NCBI GenBank assembly: GCA_020717935.1
Contig: DYDK01000080.1
Coordinates: forward strand, 1 to 7,730
Reading direction: 5' to 3'
Source of the DNA: Desulfocapsa sp.
GTDB lineage: Bacteria > Desulfobacterota > Desulfobulbia > Desulfobulbales > Desulfocapsaceae
DNA length: 7,730 bases
Each line of letters begins with the position of its first letter. The stretch's first letter is position 1. Positions 7,453 to 7,730 of this stretch are shown one piece after another. The position numbers and the translations under genes are program-made. The notes below the pieces were generated by a model. It was not told the origin of the DNA. It made no database searches and was given only the letters and a program-made list of their open reading frames with translations.

Positions 7453-7504
7453 TATAGAGAAGACTGGTCACCTTGTATTAGGTGACAATTATCTTGGCCG
7501 GTAG
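6977..7504 (+). pseudogene. truncated tyrosine-recombinase integrase (DUF4102 type), cut by IS21-family element
   Basis: This is the N-terminal part of a phage/island integrase of about 400 residues. Counted from the GTG at 6977, residues about 8-85 form the DUF4102 arm-binding domain (DGGGLFLVVEPSGKKWW at 28-44, then SFGSFPDVALAQAR). Residues about 103-164 form the SAM-like core-binding domain (SFEAVAREWHEKF, IFPWVGGRPINQI, EMREVFTRIEKTG). The frame then runs into insertion-sequence DNA near 7474 and ends at a TAG in the first IS repeat (7502-7504). The whole catalytic domain, with its R-H-R-Y residues, is missing. GTG 6977 is favoured because AGG (6968-6970) precedes it; TTG 6947 and ATG 6992 are alternatives. 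It lies just downstream of ssrA, as expected for an ssrA-targeting integrase. The fragment might still bind DNA but cannot recombine it. Confidence 0.88.
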
Positions 7505-7524
7505 ATGACAATTACCTTGGCCGG
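7483..7524 (+). repeat. two tandem copies of the IS21-type terminal repeat
   Basis: TGACAATTATCTTGGCCGG (7483-7501) and TGACAATTACCTTGGCCGG (7506-7524) differ at one base and are spaced 23 bp apart, about two helical turns. Multiple direct repeats at the ends are typical of IS21-family elements and are probable transposase-binding sites. Confidence 0.85.
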
Positions 7525-7577
7525 TTCGTTATGGTAAAACCTGGCATCAAAATCACTTTTAACAGAGGAGGATTTCG

Positions 7578-7730
7578 ATGTCAGGGAAAGCCATTAAATC
7601 AGAACAGGTCGGGGTATATATGCAGACACGAGAAGCAGGAAAGAGGCAGGTAACAGCGGCGGCAAAGGCCGGGATATCGGAGAGGTCCGGTCGTCGGATA
7701 GAAAAAGGAGAATTGCAACCGGGAGTCAAG
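7578..7730 (+). CDS. istA: IS21-family transposase IstA, N-terminal fragment (runs off window)
   Basis: IstA is the DDE transposase of IS21-family elements and works with the ATPase IstB. Only the first 51 codons are present. The protein starts MSGKAIKSEQVGVYMQ, then has RQVTAAAKAGISERSGRRIEKG (residues about 23-44), the N-terminal helix-turn-helix characteristic of IstA, in which the AAAKAGIS-x-R-x-xRRI-x-KG pattern is well conserved. The ATG follows a strong Shine-Dalgarno, AGAGGAGG (7564-7571). No in-frame stop occurs before the window ends. The catalytic domain and istB should lie beyond it, so completeness cannot be judged. Confidence 0.85.
   Translation, partial: MSGKAIKSEQVGVYMQTREAGKRQVTAAAKAGISERSGRRIEKGELQPGVK

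Larger units (their letters stand above)
7474..7730 (+). mobile_element. left end of an IS21-family insertion sequence (partial, runs off window)
   Basis: The integrase reading frame loses family similarity near 7474, where TGTATTAGG begins; IS21-family ends normally start with TG. Repeats of the type found at IS21-family ends follow (7483-7524), and then an istA-like gene with a strong ribosome-binding site. The exact terminus is uncertain by several bases because the right end and target duplication are outside the window. The 50 bases between the repeats and istA show no clear promoter. Confidence 0.82.

Noticed and set aside
7483..7524. The two 19-base repeats as the start of a CRISPR array
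   Set aside because: There are only two copies with a 4-base gap and no real spacers, and they sit directly before istA, so they are insertion-sequence end repeats.

Overview
The window looks like the chromosome of a Desulfobacterota (deltaproteobacterial) species, plausibly one of the Desulfobulbales. That placement is an inference from the mitochondrial-type aconitase, the tmRNA tag ADDYNYAVAA, a YgaP/DUF2892-type small membrane protein and a stand-alone GspE/PilB ATPase. No taxonomic search was possible.

Layout. From 66 to 299 a small two-helix membrane protein of the DUF2892 type lies on the minus strand. A divergent intergenic region (300-461) follows and carries an 11-bp inverted repeat. 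From there every gene is on the plus strand: a Cys-rich 111-residue protein of unknown function (462-797), aconitase (870-3143), endonuclease IV/Nfo (3231-4091), a type II secretion/type IV pilus assembly ATPase (4112-5908), SmpB (5937-6398) and tmRNA/ssrA (6432-6792). Gaps are 20-90 bases, so parts of this run may be co-transcribed. A strong, symmetric rho-independent terminator (6834-6870) closes the block.

The last kilobase is accessory DNA. Immediately after ssrA lies a tyrosine-recombinase (DUF4102-type) integrase gene, the arrangement expected of a genomic island inserted in the 3' end of ssrA. The integrase keeps only its arm-binding and core-binding domains. It is cut off by an IS21-family insertion sequence whose left end carries two 23-bp-spaced copies of TGACAATTAYCTTGGCCGG, followed by the first 51 codons of istA. 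The word TTTACCCG occurs six times around and inside the integrase. Two copies form a perfect palindrome within a candidate integrase promoter, which suggests integrase or Xis binding sites and autoregulation.

How the genes work together. SmpB and ssrA form the trans-translation ribosome-rescue pair. Aconitase serves central carbon metabolism, Nfo repairs abasic sites, and the ATPase would power pilus or secretion pseudopilus assembly; these three show no obvious functional link to one another. The right end shows a layered history: island integration at ssrA, then loss of the integrase through IS21 insertion, probably leaving the island unable to excise by itself. I saw no CRISPR array, no tRNA gene other than tmRNA, and no convincing new defence or metabolic system.
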